A stretch of DNA of 64,000 nucleotides, from NCBI GenBank assembly GCA_031406155.1, contig JANOGW010000096.1, forward strand, positions 30,729-94,728, given 5' to 3'. Origin of the DNA: JACMNW01 sp031406155 (GTDB lineage Bacteria; Pseudomonadota; Alphaproteobacteria; Rhodobacterales; Rhodobacteraceae). The translations under genes were made by a program, and so were the position numbers. Position 1 is the first letter of the stretch. The number at the start of each line of letters is the position of its first letter. Below the pieces are notes generated by a model. That model had not been told where the DNA came from, made no database searches, and worked only from the letters and a program-made list of their open reading frames with translations. Shown here one piece after another: positions 43,353 to 51,885 of this stretch.

Positions 43353-44650
43353 CCGACCTGACCCCGCGCGAAATTGTCACCGAGCTTGACCGCCACATCA
43401 TCGGGCAGGCGGATGCCAAGCGTGCTGTTGCCGTCGCCTTGCGCAATCGTTGGCGCCGCAAACGCCTGACGGGTGATCTGCGGGATGAGGTTTATCCCAA
43501 GAACATCCTGATGATCGGCCCCACCGGCGTTGGTAAAACCGAAATCTCGCGCCGTCTTGCCAAGCTGGCAAAAGCCCCCTTCCTGAAGGTCGAGGCGACG
43601 AAGTTTACCGAAGTTGGCTATGTTGGCCGCGATGTTGACAGCATCATCCGTGATCTGGTCGATATCGCAATGAACGACACCCGCATCCAGATGCGCGATG
43701 CGGTGAAGGCCAAGGCAAAGGCCGCCGCCGAAGACCGCGTGATCGAGGCGCTGGCTGGCAAGGATGCCCGTGAACAGACGCGTGAGATGTTTCGTGGCAA
43801 GTTGAAACGCGGCGAGATGGACGACACCGTGATCGAACTCGATATCGCAGATACCGCAAGCCCGTTCCCGCAAATGACCATGGGCGGCGGCATGGATATG
43901 CAGATGCAGGGTCTGCAAGATATGCTCGGCAAGGCTTTCGGTGGCCGCACCAGCCGCAAGCGCGTTTCGGTGCGCGACAGCTACGATCTGCTGATCGGGC
44001 AAGAGGCCGACAAGCTGCTGGATGACGAGGCGATCAAGGCCGCCGCACTGGACGCCGTGCAGGAAAACGGCATCGTATTTCTGGATGAGATCGACAAGAT
44101 ATGTGCGCGGACGGACGCGCGCGGGGCGGACGTCAGTCGTGAAGGGGTGCAGCGCGATCTGCTGCCCCTGATCGAAGGCACCACTGTTTCCACCAAATAC
44201 GGCCCGGTGAAAACCGACCATATCCTGTTCATCGCCTCGGGCGCTTTCCACATCGCCAAACCGTCCGACCTGCTGCCAGAACTGCAGGGCCGCTTGCCGA
44301 TCCGAGTTGAACTGCAGCCCCTTACCGAAGCTGATTTCGTACGCATTCTGTCGGAAACCGACAATGCCCTTACCTTGCAGTATTCCGCTCTGATGGGAAC
44401 TGAAAAGGTTTCTGTGAGTTTTACAACTGACGGCATCGCAGCCCTCGCTGCAATTGCCGCCGAAGTGAACCGTACGATTGAAAATATTGGTGCCCGACGA
44501 CTGTATACTGTTATGGAACGAGTATTCGAAGAATTATCCTTCTCCGCCCCCGAAAGGGGCGGAGAAGCGGTTGTTGTCGATGCCGCCTTCGTGGAGGCAA
44601 ACCTTGGCGCTTTGTCGCGGTCAACCGACATCAGCCGTTATGTGCTGTGA
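43349..44650 (+). CDS. hslU: ATP-dependent protease ATPase subunit HslU
   Basis: 433-residue AAA+ unfoldase of HslUV. Walker A GPTGVGKTEISRRL (57-70), VGYVGRDVDSIIRDLVD, the I-domain with Met-rich GGGMDMQMQGLQDML, Walker B IVFLDEIDKIC and sensor LPELQGRLPIRVEL are present. The C-terminal tail DISRYVL that docks into HslV is intact. An unusually strong hairpin is embedded near the 3' end (see findings). Confidence 0.97.
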   Translation: MTDLTPREIVTELDRHIIGQADAKRAVAVALRNRWRRKRLTGDLRDEVYPKNILMIGPTGVGKTEISRRLAKLAKAPFLKVEATKFTEVGYVGRDVDSIIRDLVDIAMNDTRIQMRDAVKAKAKAAAEDRVIEALAGKDAREQTREMFRGKLKRGEMDDTVIELDIADTASPFPQMTMGGGMDMQMQGLQDMLGKAFGGRTSRKRVSVRDSYDLLIGQEADKLLDDEAIKAAALDAVQENGIVFLDEIDKICARTDARGADVSREGVQRDLLPLIEGTTVSTKYGPVKTDHILFIASGAFHIAKPSDLLPELQGRLPIRVELQPLTEADFVRILSETDNALTLQYSALMGTEKVSVSFTTDGIAALAAIAAEVNRTIENIGARRLYTVMERVFEELSFSAPERGGEAVVVDAAFVEANLGALSRSTDISRYVL

Positions 44651-44725
44651 CACTGAAGATATCGCATTGGCCGCAACTTCGAGACGGATGGAAAGCGCAT
44701 TCGGTGCACCATGGCATGATGGGGG

Positions 44726-45298
44726 CTATCCGCGCGATCGCCGCAAATAGACATAGAGCGCACCCGCCCCACCATGCCTGAGATGCGCTTCCGAAACCTG
44801 CAAGACGGTAGCCCCCAACGGCGCTATGCGCAGCCAATTCGGAACCTGATGTTTCAAGACACCGTAGCGCTGCGGGATCGGTCCGTAGTCCGGCCCCGGC
44901 TTGCCCTTGCCGGTGATCACCAGAACCAGACGAAGCCGCGCAGCATGCGCGTTCAGAATGAACCGGATCAGTTCCGGATGCGCCTCAGAAACCGTCATTC
45001 CGTGCAGATCGATGCGCGCCTCGGGGGCCAGCTTGCCTTTCGCCATGCGGGTGAATGCCTTCGCGTCCATCTGCAAGGCGGGGGCCGGCAAATGATCATC
45101 CACCCGAAACGGCGCCGCCTTTTCGCCCATTCGAAACCGCGGGATCGCCGCATGTGCCTTGGGTTCCAGTAGAGTATTCGCGCCCTGATCGATGGCCACC
45201 GGATGCGGTGACATCACTCCATGCAAAGGCCGCGCCGTGCGCGCGACAGCCTGCCAAAGTTCCAGCTCTTCGGGTCGAACTTCCCTGCGGCGGGCCAT
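44726..45298 (-). CDS. Smr/MutS2-domain protein
   Basis: 190 residues. The C-terminal Smr domain has the motif RIDLHGMTVSEA (about 95-106) and GKGKPGPDYGPIP (about 130-142), typical of Smr nucleases. The N-terminus is variable and charged. Smr domains nick nucleic acids, but the role of this stand-alone form is unknown. It starts 3 bases after mltA on the same strand, so the two are probably cotranscribed. Confidence 0.88.
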   Translation of the reverse strand: MARRREVRPEELELWQAVARTARPLHGVMSPHPVAIDQGANTLLEPKAHAAIPRFRMGEKAAPFRVDDHLPAPALQMDAKAFTRMAKGKLAPEARIDLHGMTVSEAHPELIRFILNAHAARLRLVLVITGKGKPGPDYGPIPQRYGVLKHQVPNWLRIAPLGATVLQVSEAHLRHGGAGALYVYLRRSRG

Positions 45299-45301
45299 GG
45301 A

Positions 45302-46330
45302 TCAGCCGTCCGGCAACATCGCATAGGCGCGGTCTATCGGCAGAAGAACGACCATCCGACCGCCGTCCTTGACCGTGCCCGCCGCCTCACCCGCATCCTG
45401 GCCGGTGCCATAAAAGATATCCGCCCGCTGCGGCCCCTTGATTGCCCCACCGGTATCTTGCGCGATCATCAAGGCCCGTATCGGGGTGCTGCCATCCTTT
45501 TCGATCCAGACTGGCGCGCCAAGGGGGGTAAAGTCGGGGTCAACAGCGACGGATCGCAGCGTGGTGATCGACCGCCCCATCGCCCCGATCGGCCCCATTT
45601 CAGCGGGCAGGTGGGCCAGTTTCCGGAAGAACACGAAGGACGGATTGAAAGTCAGCAGTTCGGCCCCAAGACCAGGATTTTGCCGGACGAAGGCCCGGAT
45701 GCTTTGTGCCGATGCCTCGCTGTTGGTCATCACGCCACGGCGTACCATCTCTTGCCCGATGGATCGGTAGGGCTGCCCGTTCTTGCCACCGTATCCGACG
45801 CGAATAACCTGGCCATCCGGCATCCGAATGCGCCCCGACCCCTGAACCATCAGAAAATACACCTCAACCGGATCGTCCAGCCAAGCAATCTCCAACCCGC
45901 GTCCGCGCAGAAGGCCTTGGGTTTCGATGGTCTCGCGGCTGTGCCAGACCGTGCCATCGACCATTTCGGGCGGCTTGCGATAGATCGGATAGGCGAAATG
46001 CGGGGTCCGCACAGGCGATCCGGCAAGTTCTGGTTCATAATAGCCGGTAAACAGCGCCGGCTGATCGCCGATCACCACCGGGCGAAAAAACAGTTCGAAA
46101 AATCCGCGCGCGCCGGTCGCGGTTTTTCCGGCATCGGCGGCAAACCGGCACAGCGATGTCCAGTCAGGATCGGTCAGCGCATCGCAAGTTTGCAAAAACA
46201 CCGAAAGTGCGGCCTGATGATCATCATCCGCCCAACCGTCGAGTTCTGAAAAAGCCAAAACCTGCGCTTTAACTGGCGCCGCGATCATCATGCACACCGT
46301 TACTGCCAAGGCGCGCCACGCCACACCCAT
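45302..46330 (-). CDS. mltA: Membrane-bound lytic murein transglycosylase A
   Basis: 342 residues, signal peptide about 1-22 (ending VKA before QVLAF). The body has MltA features: LFTGYYEPELAGSP, FLMVQGSGRIRMPDG and the 3D-domain Asp cluster IAQDTGGAIKGPQRADIFYG at the C-terminus. It cleaves peptidoglycan to 1,6-anhydro products, fitting the amgK-murU recycling genes elsewhere in the window. It lacks a lipobox Cys. The start is one base after the Tim44-like stop. Confidence 0.94.
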   Translation of the reverse strand: MGVAWRALAVTVCMMIAAPVKAQVLAFSELDGWADDDHQAALSVFLQTCDALTDPDWTSLCRFAADAGKTATGARGFFELFFRPVVIGDQPALFTGYYEPELAGSPVRTPHFAYPIYRKPPEMVDGTVWHSRETIETQGLLRGRGLEIAWLDDPVEVYFLMVQGSGRIRMPDGQVIRVGYGGKNGQPYRSIGQEMVRRGVMTNSEASAQSIRAFVRQNPGLGAELLTFNPSFVFFRKLAHLPAEMGPIGAMGRSITTLRSVAVDPDFTPLGAPVWIEKDGSTPIRALMIAQDTGGAIKGPQRADIFYGTGQDAGEAAGTVKDGGRMVVLLPIDRAYAMLPDG

Positions 46331-46989
46331 CAGTCCCCGGTGGCGCTAAGGTGCCAATTCGGATCGGCCGCCCCCATCTGACGCGAAAATGTCCAGAGGT
46401 CGCGTTGTTTTTTGATCGCCGTCGGGCTGCCTTCGATAACCTCGCCAGCCTTGTTGCGGACAAGCGATGTCAGCTCTGCCACAAACCGCACCGCGATGTT
46501 CGCTTCGCGCGATGCTGGATCAAACTCAGCCTCATGCAGCACCATTTCACGCAATCCGACAAAGCTCGACTCGACGGTCAACCCCTCGCTCTGACGCTGA
46601 GCGACAGCTTCTGAAAAAGTCTCAAAAACCTCGCGCGAAAGGAACGGCTTGATCTGGTCCAGATCGCCCTTTTCAAACGCCATCAGGATCATTTCATAGG
46701 CGCCGCGCGCGCCTTGCAGGAACGTACCGACCGAAAAATCGGGTTCGACTGATTTCATTGCCGACAAGGCAACGGCCGAAGCAGACCCGTCGGGCACGTG
46801 ATCCGTGATATCGCGGTCGAGCCCGCCTTCAATCACTTCAAAGCCACGGCGTGGTTGTGCGCGTACCGGGTCAAGCGGCAGCGGTGGCTTTTCGAACCCG
46901 TCGCGTGTCCCCAAAACCGAACGCAGCTTCAGGAACAGGAAAATGGCAACCCCGGCAAGAACAAGCAGCTGGATTATCGACGAATTCAT
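46330..46989 (-). CDS. Tim44-like membrane-anchored protein
   Basis: 219 residues. An N-terminal transmembrane helix (about 4-21) precedes a Pro-rich linker and a C-terminal Tim44/calcium-channel-like NTF2 fold (about 90-215), with FLQGARGAYEMILMAFEKGD and KKQRDLWTFSR as family landmarks. Bacterial Tim44-like proteins are membrane-associated and have been linked to respiratory complexes. The ATG at 46989 follows GAGGACAGAA. The frame stays open to 47298 over divergent fxsA and is rejected there. It is the first gene of a leftward block with mltA and smr. Confidence 0.88.
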   Translation of the reverse strand: MNSSIIQLLVLAGVAIFLFLKLRSVLGTRDGFEKPPLPLDPVRAQPRRGFEVIEGGLDRDITDHVPDGSASAVALSAMKSVEPDFSVGTFLQGARGAYEMILMAFEKGDLDQIKPFLSREVFETFSEAVAQRQSEGLTVESSFVGLREMVLHEAEFDPASREANIAVRFVAELTSLVRNKAGEVIEGSPTAIKKQRDLWTFSRQMGAADPNWHLSATGD

Positions 46990-47106
46990 TTTCTGTCCTC
47001 TGCGGCGATCGGTTGGTAAGTTTGCCTTCACACGCTTATGTAGGGTAGGGGGGCGACTAAGTCTACCGCGCACCCCAAAAAGATGCAGAGCAGAAGGATG
47101 CAGCCA

Positions 47107-47595
47107 ATGTGGGTTTTTGCAGTGTTTCTGGCGGTTCCACTGATTGAAATCGGGCTTTTCGTTACGGTTGGTGCTTGGCTGACCCTTTGGCCCACGCTTT
47201 TGATCGTGCTGGGGACCGGCATTTTGGGCGTGTCGCTTCTGCGTCTTCAAGGGCTGCGGGCGATGGCGGACGTGCGCGGCGCGGTGCAAACCATGCAAAG
47301 CCCGCTGTCGCCGATGGCCAACAGTGCCATGATCATGGCGGCGGGCGTGCTGCTTATCCTGCCGGGATTTCTGACCGATACCATCGGGCTATTGCTGTTG
47401 ATCCCGCCGCTACGGCATTGGCTGATAGCCCGGCTTGCCAATTGGTTGCGTGGGTTTTCTGTCAGTACCGCCCGACCCGATTGGCGTAGTGGCCCGCGAT
47501 CCGGTGATGCCGATATGATCATCGATCCCGATTACGAGGAGATTGACCCCGACCGCCACGGCATCGACGGGCGGTCACGGTGGACGCAGGAGTGA
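47107..47595 (+). CDS. fxsA: FxsA family membrane protein
   Basis: 162 residues with three or four helices (about 3-24, 28-50, 73-100) and the FxsA pattern PLIEIGLFVTVGAWLTLWPTL plus ILPGFLTDTIGLLLLIPPLR. The C-terminus is acidic and cytoplasmic. FxsA is named for the E. coli gene that suppresses F exclusion of phage T7. Its cellular role is not established. AGAAGG precedes the ATG at 47107 by 9 nt. It is divergent from the Tim44-like gene and upstream of secB. Confidence 0.92.
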   Translation: MWVFAVFLAVPLIEIGLFVTVGAWLTLWPTLLIVLGTGILGVSLLRLQGLRAMADVRGAVQTMQSPLSPMANSAMIMAAGVLLILPGFLTDTIGLLLLIPPLRHWLIARLANWLRGFSVSTARPDWRSGPRSGDADMIIDPDYEEIDPDRHGIDGRSRWTQE

Positions 47596-47666
47596 AGACA
47601 CAGGATTGAGAGCGGCGCACCGGACTGATAGGAAGCCGCAAGTGGGTTCTAGCAGGAGTGGGCTGA

Positions 47667-48176
47667 ATGTCCGAAGATACCAATGGCGCGAACGGAACGG
47701 GGCAGCCAGCGGCACCGCAGATCAAGATGCAGGTGCTGGCGCAATTTGTGCGCGACATGTCGTTTGAAAACATGGTCGCGCAAAAGGGCATCACCGGTTC
47801 GGACGTGCAGCCCGACATTCAGGTCGGCGTCAGCCTTGATGCCCGCAAGCGCCCGGCAGACCATCAGTTTGACGTGATCACCAAGTACAAGATCACCTCG
47901 ACCAACAAGGCCAATGGCGACACCCTGTTCCTGCTGGAGCTGGATTATGCCGGTATTTTCCATGTCCAGGGTGTGACCGACGACCAATTGCATCCGTTCT
48001 TGCTGATCGAGTGTCCACGAATGCTGTTCCCGTTCGTGCGGCGGATCATTTCAGACATCACCCGAGATGGTGGTTTGCCTGCGCTGAACATCGACACGGT
48101 AGATTTTCTGGCGCTGTACCGTCAGGAACTTGCCCGCCGGGCCGAGGCACAAAAAGCCACAACGCTACAATCCTGA
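47667..48176 (+). CDS. secB: Protein-export chaperone SecB
   Basis: 169-residue tetrameric SecB. Core sequences QIKMQVLAQFVRDMSFEN, YKITSTNKANGDTLFLLEL and APHPFLLIECPR-like LHPFLLIECPRMLFPFVRR are family hallmarks. It delivers unfolded precursors to SecA. It follows fxsA by 71 bases and faces dnaQ tail to tail (5-base gap). Confidence 0.97.
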   Translation: MSEDTNGANGTGQPAAPQIKMQVLAQFVRDMSFENMVAQKGITGSDVQPDIQVGVSLDARKRPADHQFDVITKYKITSTNKANGDTLFLLELDYAGIFHVQGVTDDQLHPFLLIECPRMLFPFVRRIISDITRDGGLPALNIDTVDFLALYRQELARRAEAQKATTLQS

Positions 48177-48181
48177 GCGCC

Positions 48182-48880
48182 TTACCGGCGTTTTAGCCAA
48201 ATCGCGGCTTCCCCCATGCCGGCAACGAAGCGGGCATGGGCAACTTCTTCATTTTCCGTAAGTCGTGGATCAATTGGCACCGGGCGCGGGCGCGGACGCC
48301 ATTCGAGGCCAGCGTCGCTTCGGTCGGCGACGGCGTTCTGTGCTTTGGTTGCAAGGCCAAAGTCAGGCTGCCTGCCGCCAACCAGCTCAAGATAAACCTC
48401 GGCCAGAATTTCGCTGTCGAGCAGCGCGCCGTGTTTTTCGCGCATCGAGTTGTCGATGTTGAAGCGGCGGCACAGCGCGTCAAGCGAGGCCGGCGAGCCG
48501 GGAAATTTCTTGCGCGCAATCAACAGGGTATCGATCGCCCGGTCGTTTGGAAGTGCTGCCAGCCCGGCCCATGCCAATTCGGCATTCAGGAATTTCATAT
48601 CGAAGCTGGCATTGTGAATGACCAGTGGTGCATCGGCGATGAAATCCAGAAACGCCTGCGCGATGGTCGGAAAGTACGGCTTGTCGCGCAGAAAATCATC
48701 CCCCAGACCATGCACCTCGAACGCCTCTTTCGGCATTATCCGTTTGGGGTTGATGTATTGGTGATAGGTGCGCCCGGTGGGCAGGTGGTTGAACAATTCC
48801 ACCGCGCCAATCTCCACGATGCGGTGTCCTTCGGTCGGCTCGAAGCCGGTGGTTTCGGTATCCAGAACAATTTCACGCAT
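48182..48880 (-). CDS. dnaQ: DNA polymerase III subunit epsilon
   Basis: 232 residues with the three exonuclease motifs: VLDTETTGFEP (DxE, about 5-15), HNASFDMKFLNAE and HGALLDSEILAEVY (ExoIII epsilon). It is the proofreading subunit. The start is at MREIVLDTETTG (ATG 48880), giving an 8-base overlap with coaE. The usual C-terminal alpha-binding tail is short. The secB | dnaQ-coaE-aroE-maf order reproduces the origin-proximal order known from Caulobacter. Confidence 0.96.
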   Translation of the reverse strand: MREIVLDTETTGFEPTEGHRIVEIGAVELFNHLPTGRTYHQYINPKRIMPKEAFEVHGLGDDFLRDKPYFPTIAQAFLDFIADAPLVIHNASFDMKFLNAELAWAGLAALPNDRAIDTLLIARKKFPGSPASLDALCRRFNIDNSMREKHGALLDSEILAEVYLELVGGRQPDFGLATKAQNAVADRSDAGLEWRPRPRPVPIDPRLTENEEVAHARFVAGMGEAAIWLKRR

Positions 48881-49466
48881 GGGAAAGTTTCGTCCTGATA
48901 TCGGCGCAGATTGCACGCACAGCAGCGCGTGCCCCCTCCAGCGTCAAGGTTTCAATGACATAATCGGCGCGGGCCCGTTTTTCAGCATCGGGCATTTGCC
49001 GCGCAAGAATCAATGCAAATTCCGCTTCTGTCATCTCGCCCCTCGCCAAGACCCTTGCCCGCTGGATGTCCGCCGGCGCGCTGACCACGACAACCGCATC
49101 GCAAATGGTGTTGGTGCCCGTTTCATACAGCAACGGAACGTCCAGCAAAACGATATCCTCGGTGCGGGCCTGCAAAAAGGCTGCGCGATCCTGCGCGACA
49201 AGCGGATGAACAACGGCCTGCAAACGGTCCAGCGCGGTTGCATCCGCAGCCATGACTTCACGAAGTTTGGCGCGCGATACAGCGCCGTTTTCGACGGCCG
49301 CCGGAAACAGCCCCGCAACTTCTGAAACGGCGGCACCACCGGGTGCGTAAAGCTTGCGCACCACGGCGTCCGCATCCCAGATCGGGATGCCTTCATCGGC
49401 AAAGAATGCCGCTGTTGTCGATTTGCCCATGCCGATTGACCCGGTCAGGCCAAGCCGGAATGTCAT
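48873..49466 (-). CDS. coaE: Dephospho-CoA kinase
   Basis: 197 residues that carry the last step of CoA synthesis. P-loop LGLTGSIGMGKSTTA (about 5-19), the substrate and lid region DADAVVRKLYAPGG and VLLDVPLLYETG are typical of CoaE. It overlaps dnaQ at its end and aroE at its start (ATGA), giving a leftward aroE-coaE-dnaQ chain. Confidence 0.95.
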   Translation of the reverse strand: MTFRLGLTGSIGMGKSTTAAFFADEGIPIWDADAVVRKLYAPGGAAVSEVAGLFPAAVENGAVSRAKLREVMAADATALDRLQAVVHPLVAQDRAAFLQARTEDIVLLDVPLLYETGTNTICDAVVVVSAPADIQRARVLARGEMTEAEFALILARQMPDAEKRARADYVIETLTLEGARAAVRAICADIRTKLSHA

Positions 49467-50302
49467 GCGCCAATCACTGCGGCGCGGGTGGCGGCGTCCA
49501 CCTCGGGGCGCACACCGAACCAGCGCTCAAACCCCGGGGCAGCCTGATGCAGCAACATACCCAGACCGTCAACTACGGTGCAGCCGATTTCCTCGGCGGC
49601 GATCAAAAAGGCGGTTTGCACCGGCGTGTAGACAAGATCAGTGACCAGCGCGTGCGGCGACAAGGCATCCATTGGTACCCTGAAATCAGGCTTGCCCGTC
49701 ATGCCAAGCGTTGTGGTGTTGACCACGGTTGCGGCCCCATCCAACATATTACCCGCCTTGACCCAGTCATGCACGGTGACACGCGCGCCGAAATCCGACC
49801 GAAGCTGATCCGCCCGCAGACGCGACCGGTTGGACAACCGAATTTCAGGCACCCCAACCTCCAGCAGGGCGGCAAGCACCGCGCGGCAGGCACCGCCTGC
49901 CCCGAAAACGGCTGCAGGCCCCGCCTGCGGTACCCAATGCGGCGCGTTCTGGCGGAGGTTGGCGATAAAGCCCGACCCATCGGTGTTGTCGGCATGAATG
50001 CGGCCATCCTTGCGAAAGATCAGCGTATTCGCAGCCCCGATCAGCGACGCACGATCAGTGACGATATCAGCCAGCGCCAACACGGTTTCTTTGTGCGGCA
50101 GGGTCACATTCAGCCCGACGAACCCCAGATGCGGCAACATGCGCAGCACCTCGGGCAGATCGGCCTGCGAGATATCCATTGGCACGTAATGCCCTTTGAT
50201 CCCGTAACGGCGCAGCCAATAGCCGTGCAAGGCTGGCGACCTGCTATGAGCAACGGGCGAGCCGATAACACCGGCCAGAGGAATGCGCGGATGATCCGTC
50301 AT
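49463..50302 (-). CDS. aroE: Shikimate dehydrogenase
   Basis: 279 residues, NADP-dependent reduction of 3-dehydroshikimate. Shikimate-binding GSPVAHSRSPALHGYWL (about 14-30), the catalytic Lys/Asp patterns GLNVTLPHKETV and NTDGSGF, and the NADP site VFGAGGACRAVLAALL are all present. The start overlaps the maf stop (ATGA) and the stop overlaps coaE. Confidence 0.95.
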   Translation of the reverse strand: MTDHPRIPLAGVIGSPVAHSRSPALHGYWLRRYGIKGHYVPMDISQADLPEVLRMLPHLGFVGLNVTLPHKETVLALADIVTDRASLIGAANTLIFRKDGRIHADNTDGSGFIANLRQNAPHWVPQAGPAAVFGAGGACRAVLAALLEVGVPEIRLSNRSRLRADQLRSDFGARVTVHDWVKAGNMLDGAATVVNTTTLGMTGKPDFRVPMDALSPHALVTDLVYTPVQTAFLIAAEEIGCTVVDGLGMLLHQAAPGFERWFGVRPEVDAATRAAVIGA

Positions 50303-50898
50303 GTCGAAATAAACCCTCGTTCCACAAGATAGCCCAGCAACGGCAACAGTGGCAGGCCCAGAATGGTAAAGTAATCGCCTTCGATGGTTGAGAACAACCG
50401 AATACCTTCTTCCTCAAGTTTGTAGCCGCCAACAGAATGACGAATGCTATCCCAGTTGCGCGCAACATAGTCCGCCAGCCAAACGTCAGAGACCATCCGC
50501 ATCGTCAGACGCACCTCGCCCACGTGCCGCCAGATGGGCTTGCCCGCATCATAAAGCACAATTGCCGACAGCAGTTTATGCGACTGGCCGCGAAGGGCGG
50601 TCAGCTGCTTCACAGCCTGATCTGGCGTTTCAGGTTTGCCCCAGACCTCGCCCCGGAACTCGAGAACCTGATCACTGCCAAGCACAAGCGCATCCCCGTG
50701 CCGTTCGGCGATCTTGCGCGCTTTCATTTCGGCCAGCGCATCGGCGACATCGCGTGGGGTGGCGTTGTCGGCAATCAGGCTATGGCGGATCGCAATTTCG
50801 TCGATGCGCGGATTGTGCTGCGTCACGTCAAGCCGGGCAGCCTGCAAAAGCCGCAGCCGGGTTTGCGAAGACGACGCAAGGATAAGTGGTTTGACCAT
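50299..50898 (-). CDS. maf: Maf-like nucleoside triphosphate pyrophosphatase
   Basis: 199 residues. The Maf signature is LILASSSQTRLRLL at the N-terminus, followed by GSDQVLEF, the ALRGQSHKLLSA loop and GGYKLEEEG. Members hydrolyse non-canonical or pyrimidine NTPs. It begins the leftward maf-aroE-coaE-dnaQ chain and borders the putative origin. Confidence 0.93.
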   Translation of the reverse strand: MVKPLILASSSQTRLRLLQAARLDVTQHNPRIDEIAIRHSLIADNATPRDVADALAEMKARKIAERHGDALVLGSDQVLEFRGEVWGKPETPDQAVKQLTALRGQSHKLLSAIVLYDAGKPIWRHVGEVRLTMRMVSDVWLADYVARNWDSIRHSVGGYKLEEEGIRLFSTIEGDYFTILGLPLLPLLGYLVERGFIST

Positions 50899-51312
50899 GG
50901 GGGCGATCCTGTGGACAGACTTGGTTTGTTCTGGGGGACCAGATGTGCGCGGATAAGGCTTGGCACGCAGGGGAGGGGGAGGGCTGTGGATTTGTCAAGG
51001 CGTTCAACGGGATTATCCCCCTGAGGATGGAGATGTCCCATGTCTGGGGACAGCGCCGGGCGCGTTGGTCAGTGGACGATTTCATACCGCGGCATGCAAC
51101 AGGAACTTCCAGTTAAACTATTGATTGTAAAATATATTCTCGGATCCGACTGAGACAAACCACGATACCTTACGGATTATCCACAGAGTTTGCCTTGGGG
51201 ATGGATCTGGGGGGCAACTGCGGACTTCAGTTATCCCGTATCCCTACAACATCATTCTCTTTAAAGACTCTTCTTATTAAGAAGAAGCTCAAGAAACAAA
51301 ACAGGTGGGTGG
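50899..51312. other. oriC: Putative chromosomal replication origin (oriC)
   Basis: A 414-base gene-free gap between leftward maf and rightward hemJ. It contains a consensus DnaA box TTATCCACA (51177-51185), degenerate boxes (TGTGGATTT 50985-50993, TTATCCCCC 51013-51021, TTATCCCGT 51231-51239, CGCGGATAA 50948-50956), and an AT-rich tract (51111-51142) suited to unwinding. A CTTCTT-ATT-AAGAAG inverted repeat lies near 51268-51282. In Caulobacter and relatives oriC lies near maf on one side and near hem genes, rho and mnmE on the other, which is reproduced here. Location by analogy, not tested. Confidence 0.6.
51177..51185 (+). promoter_or_regulatory. Consensus DnaA box
   Basis: TTATCCACA matches the strict DnaA-binding consensus with no mismatch and lies about 35 bases beyond the AT-rich tract in the maf-hemJ gap. 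It is the strongest single sequence element supporting origin function. Confidence 0.72.
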
Positions 51313-51750
51313 ATGGCAGATTTCTATCTCTGGGTGAAGGCGCTGCATGTCATCGCGGTGGTGGCATGGATGGCGGGGTTGTTCTATCTGCCAAGGCTGT
51401 TCGTCTACCACGCGGAACGGGCAAAACCGGGCGACGATATGGATGCACTGTTTCAGGTGATGGAACGGCGCTTGCTGAAAGCCATCATGAACCCCGCGAT
51501 GATCGCGACCTGGGCCTTTGGTTTGGTGCTGGTGGTGATACCCGGTATTGTGGATTGGTCTATGGTGTGGCCTTGGGCTAAGGCTGTTTCGGTTGGTCTG
51601 ATGACGTGGTTCCATATCTGGCTTGGCATACGCCGGAAAGACTTTGCCGCTGGCAACAACCAGTTGTCCGGTCGCCGATACCGGATGATGAACGAAGTGC
51701 CGACTGTGCTGTTGATCATTATTGTCACGTCGGTGATCGTGAAGTTCTGA
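51313..51750 (+). CDS. hemJ: Protoporphyrinogen oxidase HemJ
   Basis: 145-residue inner-membrane protein with four helices. The start YLWVKALHVIAVVAWMAGLFYLPRLF is replaced by its key parts: WVKALHVIAVVAWMAGL with the conserved His, then YLPRLFVYH. KAVSVGLMTWFHIWL and NEVPTVLLIIIV complete the HemJ pattern. It oxidises protoporphyrinogen IX in haem synthesis. AGGTGG lies just before the ATG. It is the first gene rightward of the putative origin and lies 135 bases before rho, a region with no further feature seen. Confidence 0.93.
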   Translation: MADFYLWVKALHVIAVVAWMAGLFYLPRLFVYHAERAKPGDDMDALFQVMERRLLKAIMNPAMIATWAFGLVLVVIPGIVDWSMVWPWAKAVSVGLMTWFHIWLGIRRKDFAAGNNQLSGRRYRMMNEVPTVLLIIIVTSVIVKF

Positions 51751-51885
51751 TCCGGGATGCTTGCGGTTGACTTTTTGCCGGGCCGAGCTTAGCTGCAAAT
51801 TAAGCAAGCCGTCCGGCTGATCGCTATTTCCACCTTTTTCAAGATGCAACCGCCGCTTCATGTGGGGTTGATCAGGACAAATTCC

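Noticed and set aside
46990..47298. 309-base open extension upstream of the Tim44-like start
   Set aside because: It overlaps the divergent fxsA gene and its upstream region, has no pilot features, and the ATG at 46989 has a good ribosome site.
51111..51130. CtrA box in the putative origin
   Set aside because: TTAA at 51113 is followed after seven bases by ATTG, so only a half-site exists. Caulobacter-type CtrA control of this origin is not supported.
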